DNA of 22,506 nt from a virus. Numbering within the stretch: the first letter of the stretch is position 1; every line of letters begins with the position of its first letter. Below the pieces are notes generated by a model that made no database searches, was not told where the DNA came from, and saw only the letters and a list, made by a program, of their open reading frames with translations. The position numbers and the translations under genes were made by a program. Where the stretch lies: positions 1 to 22,506 of the IMG/VR virus record IMGVR_UViG_3300042519_001196; one strand, given 5' to 3'. Shown here one piece after another: positions 5,499 through 10,876 of the stretch.

Positions 5499-5520
5499 TG
5501 GTATACTTACAGGGACAGGA
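5499..5520 (+). promoter_or_regulatory. Promoter-RBS module before the coiled-coil gene
   Basis: TGGTATACT is an extended -10 box (TATACT 5502-5507), followed by TACAGGGACAGGAG, which includes the ribosome binding site before ATG 5527. It matches the modules at 1426 and 4367 and lies right after the thyX stop. Confidence 0.65.
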
Positions 5521-5526
5521 GTTGTA

Positions 5527-5712
5527 ATGGAAACAACAAACAAAGACAAAGAACCAATCGTCTTTACCATGGAGATGATGGTTCAACTCATTGAGCAACT
5601 CAATGCAGTAACAACGTATTTTGACTTGATGAACGTCAAGATGAACAAGATGCAAGAACGCATCAAGGAACTTGAGAAGAAGAATGACAACGATAATCAC
5701 CAACAGCCGTGA
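5527..5712 (+). CDS. Small coiled-coil protein (61 aa)
   Basis: After a polar N-terminus, residues 13-53 form a likely continuous helix with heptad-like hydrophobic spacing (MEMMVQLIEQL, FDLMNVKMNKMQERIKELEKK), so a small dimeric coiled coil is expected. The tail is Asn/Asp/Gln rich. No family is recognised. AGGAG lies 6 bases before the ATG and a good promoter precedes it. It overlaps the next gene by 29 bases in another frame. Such proteins are often scaffold or regulatory partners, but nothing here shows which. Confidence 0.7.
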   Translation: METTNKDKEPIVFTMEMMVQLIEQLNAVTTYFDLMNVKMNKMQERIKELEKKNDNDNHQQP

Positions 5713-5953
5713 TTGCAATGTTGATATCAAACTGTCTTACAGTGATGGTATTCAATATCACATTACAGTTGACACTAATGACCCATATGTTGGAACACCG
5801 CTTCAGGCTTGGAACTATCTTTATTCCCAGCGCAATGACGGTGTAGTTGTACCGAATCGGGTTATGCTTGAATTGGCAGAGACTGTTATTCAGTATCTTG
5901 CCCCAAAGAAGCCATATCGCCCACTTAGCGAAATGACTACGTTTGACGAGTAG
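5684..5953 (+). CDS. Small protein of unknown function (89 aa)
   Basis: I do not recognise it. From ATG 5684 it reads MTTIITNSRDCNVDIKLSY, then a strand-rich stretch (YHITVDTN), then helices containing LQAWNYLYSQR and MLELAETVIQYL. A TTG at 5672 is possible but the ATG is preferred. It overlaps the coiled-coil gene by 29 bases and ends 11 bases before ssb, so it is part of the same transcript. Its neighbours suggest an accessory role in DNA metabolism. Confidence 0.6.
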   Translation: MTTIITNSRDCNVDIKLSYSDGIQYHITVDTNDPYVGTPLQAWNYLYSQRNDGVVVPNRVMLELAETVIQYLAPKKPYRPLSEMTTFDE

Positions 5954-5964
5954 AGGAATTACGG

Positions 5965-6363
5965 ATGCTTAATAGAGTTGTATTAATCGGAAGGCTATGT
6001 GCTGACCCTGAGATTCGCACCACGAATGCAGGTAAGACAGTTGCAGGATTGCGTATTGCAGTAGATCGTAAAGGGCGAGAAAAAGAAACAGACTTCTTTG
6101 AAGCATCTGCTTTTGGACAGTCCGCTGATTTTGCTGGCACGTACCTCAAAAAAGGACGCTTGGTTTCTGTTGATGGCAAACTCCGTGTACGTGAGTTTGA
6201 AGCCAAGGATGGCACTAAGCGTAAGGTCTACGAAATCATCGTAGATGACATCTCTGGTCTTGATCGTCCTAAAGATGGAGAACCTGGTGGCTTTACCGAG
6301 TCATCTACCGGAATCAAGAAGGCTGCACCTATGCAGGACATTGATGACCCATTTGCGGAATAA
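5965..6363 (+). CDS. ssb: Single-stranded DNA-binding protein (132 aa)
   Basis: It coats single-stranded DNA during replication and recombination and recruits partner proteins through its tail. The OB-fold start MLNRVVLIGRLCADPEIR and the block VAGLRIAVDRKGREKETDFFEASAFGQSADF are typical of bacterial-type SSB, as is YLKKGRLVSVDGKLRVREFE. The C-terminus ends DIDDPFAE, resembling the acidic DDIPF tip but with two extra residues after the Phe. The linker is short, giving a compact protein. GAGGAAT lies before the ATG. It is the last gene of the rightward metabolic block and faces a convergent operon across a shared terminator. Confidence 0.93.
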   Translation: MLNRVVLIGRLCADPEIRTTNAGKTVAGLRIAVDRKGREKETDFFEASAFGQSADFAGTYLKKGRLVSVDGKLRVREFEAKDGTKRKVYEIIVDDISGLDRPKDGEPGGFTESSTGIKKAAPMQDIDDPFAE

Positions 6364-6381
6364 GACACCAAATAAAACACG

Positions 6382-6412
6382 AACACTCCCTCAACTAAGG
6401 GAGTGTTTTTTT
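6382..6412. terminator. Bidirectional terminator between ssb and the leftward operon
   Basis: AACACTCCCT (6382-6391), loop CAACTA and AGGGAGTGTT (6398-6407) form a perfect 10-bp stem. Seven Ts end the plus-strand transcript, and the minus strand has TGTTTTATTT beyond the stem. It stands between convergent genes, and the stop of the DUF3310-like gene lies within it. Confidence 0.85.
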
Positions 6413-6618
6413 ACTCTATCTACAATCTCATCTGACAACTCTTCGTCATCAGTGAGCTCAACTACCAGATACCAGATTGCTTTATGTAGGTCTTGGTTCT
6501 TATATTGCTTGTGATTACACCTAGCAACATACTTGATGACATTGAATAGGTGTGGATTCAACCCCCAGTCCATTGCAAACTTTCGTGGACTGGGGCCTTT
6601 GCGATAGTGTTCAACCAT
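6391..6618 (-). CDS. DUF3310-like small protein (75 aa)
   Basis: The sequence MVEHYRKG, then MDWGLNPHLFNVIKYVARCNHK and NQDLHKAIWYLVVEL, follows the pattern of the phage family DUF3310 (HY near the start, a central GN-IKY-R segment, and DL-KA-WYL). The family is common in tailed phages and its function is not settled. An acidic tail (TDDEELSDEIVD) follows. The start is ATG at 6618, overlapping the methyltransferase stop by 8 bases (ATGGTTGA). Longer starts in the same frame exist but would lie in methyltransferase sequence and lack family similarity. It is the last gene of the leftward operon. Confidence 0.75.
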   Translation of the reverse strand: MVEHYRKGPSPRKFAMDWGLNPHLFNVIKYVARCNHKQYKNQDLHKAIWYLVVELTDDEELSDEIVDRVKKHSLS

Positions 6619-8227
6619 GTCGTTCTTTGCTTTCTTGGATGCGTCTTCCAATCCATCCCATGACAGGTACAGCCATGGAGTTACCAATTGCTTTATAACG
6701 GGGACCATCAGGAGTATCCTTGCGTATATCTGTCCAGTTATCTGGGAAACCTTGTAAGCGCTCACACTCAACTGGCATCAGACGTCTGACAATCCAGTTG
6801 TCCTTGTTGGCATACACAATTGATTCAACAGGTGTTCCGTCTGATCGGAATCCACTGCCGGGGTTAGCACGGAGAGTATTGGCTACATCATGAGCAACGT
6901 ATTGATCTTGTGATGCAGCTACAGTAAAAGCCATCTCATCTTGTCCCAAGTATCCCGTGCCTCCTGTCCCGCCAACGGGACCACCTCGAGAACCATCACC
7001 ATTACCACCGCCTCGCATCTTAAAAGCGTGGCTATGGGCAACACCGTGAACACCAGTGGCATTCAGTGTATACATGGGACCGCCAACTGTAAACCCATCA
7101 CCATTGCCCCCATTGAGTGGCTGACGCCCAATAGTGTTCTCGGCAAGAGCAATAGGTTGCACAGCAAGATTCGTGCTTTGGATGTCACCGATATCAAAAC
7201 AATTCAACGTGTTTGCAATGCCGTCATCCACCCACGTCTCTTCACCGTCTCTGCATCGAGGGCGTGTACTTTTACGGAAGACGTGCTGCACAAGTGGGAC
7301 ATTCCCACCACCTGTTCCCATGTGAGCAGTTAGCGTCCCACAAGTATGAGGCTCTTCGGTTAACCGTCCATCACTAGGATGATGGTTATACAAGATGCAT
7401 GGTTGGTTGTCACCGTTCTTGCTCATTGAAGCAAGTAGTGTTCCTGTTTTCTCCGTAAGTTGAAGATGTCCAGTTCTTACTAACGATGGGTAAAAGGTGG
7501 CTGGGACAAAAAGTGTTGCACCACCATCAATGTGTTGGTTTTCCAAACCCATCTTGTCCCCGTAGTGAGCATCTAGGGTTCCTGTGATTGTTGCTGGCCA
7601 AGAGACACCCTCCGCATCAGTGCTTGTTTCAACACTGGAGGAAGTTTTTTGCCTCGGCTTTCGGCTCTTCTGAGGATACCCTCGCAAGCTTTCGGACTCA
7701 AATAGTATCTCTCCGGCACGTCTTGAATCTCCACTAATATGTCCGACAAGAAAGACTCGACGGCGTCGCTGGGGGACTCCAAAGTATTGAGCGTCAAGCA
7801 CTCGGTAGGACCACCCATACCCGATGTACCCCACCGCCGTGAGGAGGGAACCAAAATCCCGTCCTCCGTTGCTTGACAGAACACCGGGAACGTTTTCCCA
7901 GATAAAGAATTCTGGCTGATAGTACTCAACCATTGAAACGAAGGTGAGGGCAAGGTTGCCACGGGGGTCATCGAGTCCTTTTCGCAATCCTGCAACGGAG
8001 AAGGACTGACAAGGGGTTCCTCCGACAATAAGGTCAACTGTATCTCGGTCAAGATTCCACTCCTTAAACTTAGTCATATCTCCAAAGTTGGGTACATCCG
8101 GAAAGCGTTTTGCTAAACTTTCTGAAGGAAATTTTTCAATTTCGGAATACCCAACTGGAGTCCAACCTAAGTCATGCCAAGCAACTGATGCTGCTTCTAT
8201 CCCACTGCATACACTCAGGTAACGCAT
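6611..8227 (-). CDS. DNA (cytosine-5-)-methyltransferase (538 aa)
   Basis: It transfers a methyl group from S-adenosylmethionine to carbon 5 of cytosine in DNA. Motifs are in canonical order: SVCSGIEAAS (I), GGTPCQSFS with catalytic C73 (IV), ENVPG (111-115, VI), QRRRRVF (153-159, VIII), then RRLMPVECERLQGFPDNW (IX) and YKAIGNSMAVPV (511-522, X). The region between VIII and IX is very long (about 160-478) and contains about seven variants of a TLxA unit, for example GTLDAHYG, GTLTAHMGTGGG, NTLNCFD, YTLNATG, NTLRANPG. It is therefore a repeat-built target-recognition region whose specificity I cannot predict. The start overlaps the LuxR-type gene stop (TAATG). No restriction partner is adjacent, so self-protection or regulation is likelier than a complete restriction-modification system. 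Confidence 0.95.
   Translation of the reverse strand: MRYLSVCSGIEAASVAWHDLGWTPVGYSEIEKFPSESLAKRFPDVPNFGDMTKFKEWNLDRDTVDLIVGGTPCQSFSVAGLRKGLDDPRGNLALTFVSMVEYYQPEFFIWENVPGVLSSNGGRDFGSLLTAVGYIGYGWSYRVLDAQYFGVPQRRRRVFLVGHISGDSRRAGEILFESESLRGYPQKSRKPRQKTSSSVETSTDAEGVSWPATITGTLDAHYGDKMGLENQHIDGGATLFVPATFYPSLVRTGHLQLTEKTGTLLASMSKNGDNQPCILYNHHPSDGRLTEEPHTCGTLTAHMGTGGGNVPLVQHVFRKSTRPRCRDGEETWVDDGIANTLNCFDIGDIQSTNLAVQPIALAENTIGRQPLNGGNGDGFTVGGPMYTLNATGVHGVAHSHAFKMRGGGNGDGSRGGPVGGTGGTGYLGQDEMAFTVAASQDQYVAHDVANTLRANPGSGFRSDGTPVESIVYANKDNWIVRRLMPVECERLQGFPDNWTDIRKDTPDGPRYKAIGNSMAVPVMGWIGRRIQESKERHG
7573..8052 (-). CDS. Long second-frame ORF inside the methyltransferase gene
   Basis: This 159-codon open frame runs on the same strand as the methyltransferase, shifted by one base, over its residues 59-218. 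Its C-terminal half reads like a phage protein: SSRRWGTSGMGG, PTECLTLNTLESPSDAV, then SDILVEIQDVPERYYLSPKA and CEGILRRAESRGKKLPPVL. I recall hypothetical phage proteins with the same signature (YYLSPKAC-GILRRAE-RGK-LP). The start could be TTG 8052 or an internal ATG about 28 codons later; neither has a strong ribosome binding site. The alternative is a by-product of conserved methyltransferase sequence read in another frame, since motif VIII and its downstream segment underlie the signature. Expression is uncertain. Confidence 0.45.
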   Translation of the reverse strand: MTEIQLTLLSEEPLVSPSPLQDCEKDSMTPVATLPSPSFQWLSTISQNSLSGKTFPVFCQATEDGILVPSSRRWGTSGMGGPTECLTLNTLESPSDAVESFLSDILVEIQDVPERYYLSPKACEGILRRAESRGKKLPPVLKQALMRRVSLGQQQSQEP

Positions 8228-8463
8228 TAGTCGATGAGTCCAAGAGATTGAGCCTTCTTGACGGCACGAGTACGGGCATCCATACCACTAACATTCAACT
8301 TCCAGTACATGTTGTCAGCGTGAAACTGAACTGTTCTAAAAGAGATTCCCAGAGCTGCTCCAATCATCTTTGCCGTCCGGCCTTTGGCCAGATGACCCAA
8401 AATCTCCAGTTCCCTTTCCGACAGAGGATATTGCATCTCTTCGGACTTTTTTTCTAATTCCAT
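8227..8463 (-). CDS. LuxR/GerE-type helix-turn-helix protein (78 aa)
   Basis: Residues 13-70 form a LuxR-family DNA-binding domain: YPLSERELEILGHLAKGRT, then AKMIGAALGISFRTVQFHAD and NMYWKLNVSG. The SxRExEIL start, the A--IA--L-IS--TV--H core and the closing K LNV segment are typical. No receiver or ligand domain is attached, so it acts as a stand-alone HTH or with another protein. ATG 8463 is supported by AGGAG 6 bases upstream; a longer in-frame extension has no such site. It probably regulates transcription of phage or host genes and is coupled to the methyltransferase (TAATG). The upstream gene overlaps it by 128 bases, with an A7 run in the overlap. Confidence 0.85.
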   Translation of the reverse strand: MELEKKSEEMQYPLSERELEILGHLAKGRTAKMIGAALGISFRTVQFHADNMYWKLNVSGMDARTRAVKKAQSLGLID

Positions 8464-8743
8464 TTTGTTCTCCTTTGTACCTTTTTTGGTACATTTCAAA
8501 ATTTCGACTTGCCCGTAGTTCATCTTTAAAAAACTCAAGGCTGACACGATCATCCTCTGTATTAACTACAAAGAACTTCCATATCTTGTCTGTAAGTATC
8601 TGTACATACCAGCACTCAAACGTATGCAACGTATCATCTGTGTAAGTTCCAGAAATGTGCTCAATGTGCTTTCCGTTAGGTGGCACACAGTATGCAAGCA
8701 ACGCATTAATAATCAATGGTTCATACACAACTGTAGAGAGCAT
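8336..8743 (-). CDS. Unknown protein overlapping the LuxR-type gene (135 aa)
   Basis: The first about 93 residues look like a genuine folded protein, with strands and aromatic residues (HIEHISGTYTDDTLHTFECW, YVQILTDKIWKFFVVNTEDD). The last about 42 residues overlap the LuxR-type gene in another frame and are low-complexity, ending SSSGNLF. The start is ATG 8743 with no Shine-Dalgarno sequence; a TATAGAAT box ends 5 bases before it, so the mRNA may be leaderless. The overlap contains A7 on the minus strand (plus Ts 8447-8453). Slippage there could join this N-terminal part to the HTH domain. No family recognised. A sequencing or assembly frameshift is another explanation. Confidence 0.55.
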   Translation of the reverse strand: MLSTVVYEPLIINALLAYCVPPNGKHIEHISGTYTDDTLHTFECWYVQILTDKIWKFFVVNTEDDRVSLEFFKDELRASRNFEMYQKRYKGEQNGIRKKVRRDAISSVGKGTGDFGSSGQRPDGKDDWSSSGNLF

Positions 8744-8748
8744 AGGTT

Positions 8749-8754
8749 ATTCTA
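8749..8754 (-). promoter_or_regulatory. -10 box of a leaderless leftward transcript
   Basis: On the minus strand this is TAGAAT within GGTATAGAAT, 5 bases before ATG 8743. No ribosome binding site lies between them. It is paired with the divergent box at 8798 in a 67-bp gap. Confidence 0.45.
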
Positions 8755-8797
8755 TACCTGCATATCTGCGGTCGCAAGTGTGTTCCATGCCATGATG

Positions 8798-8803
8798 TAC
8801 AAT
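8798..8803 (+). promoter_or_regulatory. -10 box of a leaderless rightward transcript
   Basis: TACAAT with TG directly upstream is followed by exactly 7 bases (CCTATTT) and then ATG 8811. A transcript would start at or next to the A of the start codon. No Shine-Dalgarno sequence is present. Confidence 0.55.
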
Positions 8804-8810
8804 CCTATTT

Positions 8811-9059
8811 ATGGGTGTTGTAAAAAAATATCAGAATCCCAAAGGCGGATTAAATGCGGCTGGTCGTGCGCATTTTAAAAAAGCCGAAGGATTAAATCTC
8901 AAGCCACCGGCTCCTAGTCCAAAAACTCCAAAGGATGCCGCAAGGCGTAAAAGTTTTTGTGCAAGAATGGAAGGTATGAAGCGGGTAAACACATCTGCTA
9001 AAACGGCTAAGGACCCTAATAGCCGTATTAATAAAAGCCTTCGAGCTTGGAACTGCTAA
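8811..9059 (+). CDS. Small basic protein, DUF6321-like (82 aa)
   Basis: The sequence KGGLNAAGRAHFKKAEG, then LKPP, KTPKDAARRKSFCARMEGMK and DPNSRINKSLRAWNC matches from memory a family of small basic phage proteins (I believe DUF6321) often found near packaging and head genes. Function is not established; the high Lys/Arg content suggests binding to DNA. The two cysteines, C50 and C82, sit in the most conserved blocks. The start is ATG at 8811 behind a leaderless-type -10 box. It begins the late, packaging-side gene cluster and overlaps the next gene by TAATG. Confidence 0.75.
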   Translation: MGVVKKYQNPKGGLNAAGRAHFKKAEGLNLKPPAPSPKTPKDAARRKSFCARMEGMKRVNTSAKTAKDPNSRINKSLRAWNC

Positions 9060-9298
9060 TGCTGAAAAACATCAATCACCCACATATCTTTATGCGTAAC
9101 TTACCTGATCTTGAACGCCGTGAACACGGCATGAAGAAAACTCCAACCAAAACAGAAATGTTACAGATGGAGAAAAAGGAACATGGTCTTAAGAAAACAC
9201 CTAGTATGTCTCAATTAATGCAGATGGAAATGAAAGAACATATTAAACCTAACGGTAATGTAATTGTTGGAAGTGGGTTTAAAGGAAGGGCAAAATGA
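9059..9298 (+). CDS. Small protein with internal EHG-KKTP repeats (79 aa)
   Basis: The middle of the protein repeats about every 19-20 residues: ERREHGMKKTPTKTEMLQME, then KKEHGLKKTPSMSQLMQME, then a truncated MKEHIKP. The repeat is charged and Met-rich, and likely helical. The end, VIVGSGFKGRAK, is Gly/basic. No family recognised. The ATG at 9059 shares a base with the upstream stop (TAATG); a TTG at 9047 is an alternative. It ends with an ATGA overlap. Being in a cluster of small basic genes before the terminase suggests a virion or packaging accessory role (inference). Confidence 0.7.
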   Translation: MLKNINHPHIFMRNLPDLERREHGMKKTPTKTEMLQMEKKEHGLKKTPSMSQLMQMEMKEHIKPNGNVIVGSGFKGRAK

Positions 9299-9450
9299 CG
9301 TCTTCTGATGTTCAAATGAAACGAGCAGCAATGGGTCGTAAGCCAATGCTCAACATGACTAAAAAGATGGTTACTGTCAAAACTCCAACTTACCCTGGTC
9401 AAAGTACAATGGGTAAAGCCTTAATGGCAAATGCAAAGAAAAAGGTGTAA
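9295..9450 (+). CDS. Small basic Met-rich protein (51 aa)
   Basis: A 51-residue ORF, MTSSDVQMKRAAMGRKPMLN then MTKKMVTVKTPTYPGQSTMG, is very basic with eight methionines and ends AKKKV. It overlaps the stop of the repeat protein (ATGA, 9295-9298) and GGAAGGG lies before it. No family recognised. The tight overlaps on the left and the near-adjacent gene on the right argue that it is translated. Confidence 0.65.
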   Translation: MTSSDVQMKRAAMGRKPMLNMTKKMVTVKTPTYPGQSTMGKALMANAKKKV

Positions 9451-9452
9451 CG

Positions 9453-9560
9453 ATGGCTAAAGTAATTAAATCAACAAAGACGATGTCCGACATGATGGGT
9501 GTTAAGAAGGCTCACCCTGCTGGATGCAAATGCCCAATGTGCAAGAAGGGTAAGTGCTAA
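9453..9560 (+). CDS. 35-aa peptide with a possible zinc knuckle
   Basis: MAKVIKSTKTMSDMMGVKKA is followed by HPAGCKCPMCKKGKC. One His (21) and four Cys (25, 27, 30, 35) crowd into 15 residues, which could hold one zinc ion. AAGGTG lies before the ATG, which is 2 bases after the preceding stop, and the next gene starts 2 bases after its own stop. No family recognised. The packing between neighbours makes it a credible micro-gene. Confidence 0.6.
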   Translation: MAKVIKSTKTMSDMMGVKKAHPAGCKCPMCKKGKC

Positions 9561-9562
9561 CA

Positions 9563-10816
9563 ATGGCATTAGGACCAGGATTGACATATAAAGCATTTCT
9601 TAAAGGACGTCAACCTAATCCACGCTTGGCTCGAGAGTATAGTGATTTAGTTAAATCAAGGACTCCACGTCCGTCTATGCCACCATCTGGACGTACATCT
9701 GGAGATATGCCTTCACCTTCTAGTGCTAGTAGTACTAGGCCAATAGCTGCCGTAAGCAGTGGCACTCGCACTAACGGTAGTCGCATTAAAACCAACCCTC
9801 GTTTTGATACTACTGGCGTTCGTGTAGACCCAAGTCGTATTAGAACTGAAAGATTTACTCCACCCCCTACACCTCCGTCAAGTGGTACACCACCTATGCC
9901 ACCTGCTGGTGAAAGATTAGTAGCCGGCAAAAATTTTGCGGAACGTGTTGCTGCTAACGCCGCTAAACGTGGTGTTCCAGCTGCTTCTCGTATGTCTCAA
10001 TTAGGATCAGCAGTTGGTAAAGTCGTAAGACCTGTTGCTCAAGTTATGAACTCTCCTGCTGGAAAAATGGCTGGTAGGGTTGGGCTTGCTTATTACGGTG
10101 CTAAAAGTGCTGGTGACCTTTTTGGTGCAGTAGAACCTTACCTTGATATGGCTAGGTATGGTCATAAGTTGCCGTACAAAGATGGTGTTGGTGGACGTGA
10201 CAACCGTCTTAATGACGTGTTGGGAAACATTCCATTCAACGTTCGTGAAGCAATGACTCCCGGTCAAACCCAAAAAGATTTATCGGCTTTAACGGGTGGT
10301 GTATCGGATAAAGTTCTCAAAACGATAATGCCATATCGTGAACGAGCAAAAGCCGAACCAGCTGCATTTAAAAAGCCTGATGGGGTTGGTGGTCCTAAAA
10401 CTGCTGGGCAAAAACCAATGACTCCAGCACCAGATGGACCTAGTTCAATTGCTGACATTGGTAGGCAAGGGCGAGGTCAGAGTAAGGCAATGCGTGACCC
10501 TGAGTCTTATCTGGGTTCTGCGTTTGATGCTACGCTTCGCAAGGGCATTGACACTGGACGCAACTATCTTCGTAGCCAGATGAACAAAGACGGACTTGAT
10601 GCTGATGATCAATCTAAAATCATGGCTCGTTTTGACAGCAAGATTGCCAAAGATAAAGAGTTGTCGTTAGAGGCTAACAAGGGCGGCATCATCAATACGA
10701 TCAAAGCTAAAGATGAAGCACGTGCTGGTCGCACACTTGAAGCTTATCGCGGACAACGTGGTCAGTATAAAGGGAATACTTCGTACGCCAAAATGCAAGA
10801 AAAGTACGTCAAGTAA
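9563..10816 (+). CDS. Basic Pro/Ser-rich protein, possible internal virion protein (417 aa)
   Basis: No enzyme motif is visible. Residues about 30-120 are disordered and rich in Pro, Ser, Thr and Arg (PRPSMPPSGRTSG, TPPPTPPSSGTPPMPPAG). Residues about 143-200 are small and hydrophobic with glycines (LGSAVGKVVRPVAQVM, GRVGLAYYGAKSAGDLFGAV). The last 100 residues are charged and helical (SKIMARFDSKIAKDKELSLE, GRTLEAYRGQRGQYKG). The composition and place before the terminase suggest an internal or ejected virion protein, but this is inference. ATG 9563 is preferred to an in-frame GTG at 9554. A strong terminator follows. Confidence 0.65.
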   Translation: MALGPGLTYKAFLKGRQPNPRLAREYSDLVKSRTPRPSMPPSGRTSGDMPSPSSASSTRPIAAVSSGTRTNGSRIKTNPRFDTTGVRVDPSRIRTERFTPPPTPPSSGTPPMPPAGERLVAGKNFAERVAANAAKRGVPAASRMSQLGSAVGKVVRPVAQVMNSPAGKMAGRVGLAYYGAKSAGDLFGAVEPYLDMARYGHKLPYKDGVGGRDNRLNDVLGNIPFNVREAMTPGQTQKDLSALTGGVSDKVLKTIMPYRERAKAEPAAFKKPDGVGGPKTAGQKPMTPAPDGPSSIADIGRQGRGQSKAMRDPESYLGSAFDATLRKGIDTGRNYLRSQMNKDGLDADDQSKIMARFDSKIAKDKELSLEANKGGIINTIKAKDEARAGRTLEAYRGQRGQYKGNTSYAKMQEKYVK

Positions 10817-10830
10817 TTTTCAAACTAATG

Positions 10831-10856
10831 AAATGGGGCTTCGGCCCCATTTTTTT
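10831..10856 (+). terminator. Rho-independent terminator with UUCG tetraloop
   Basis: AAATGGGGC, loop TTCG and GCCCCATTT form a perfect 9-bp stem with a stable tetraloop, followed by seven Ts. It ends the small-gene cluster just before the packaging operon promoter. Confidence 0.95.
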
Positions 10857-10863
10857 ATGCCTG

Positions 10864-10869
10864 TATACT
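10864..10869 (+). promoter_or_regulatory. Leaderless promoter of the packaging and head operon
   Basis: CTGTATACTTGTACGTATG: a TATACT -10 box is followed by 7 bases and then ATG 10877. The predicted transcript start coincides with the start codon and no ribosome binding site is present. It lies 8 bases after the T-run of the preceding terminator. Confidence 0.6.
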
Positions 10870-10876
10870 TGTACGT

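Noticed and set aside
6941-7333. 130-codon plus-strand ORF opposite the methyltransferase
   Set aside because: It opposes a conserved gene, starts without a clear ribosome binding site and has no protein-like motif.
6611-8227. A complete restriction-modification system
   Set aside because: A methyltransferase is clear but no endonuclease is next to it; the neighbours are a LuxR-type HTH gene and a DUF3310-like gene.
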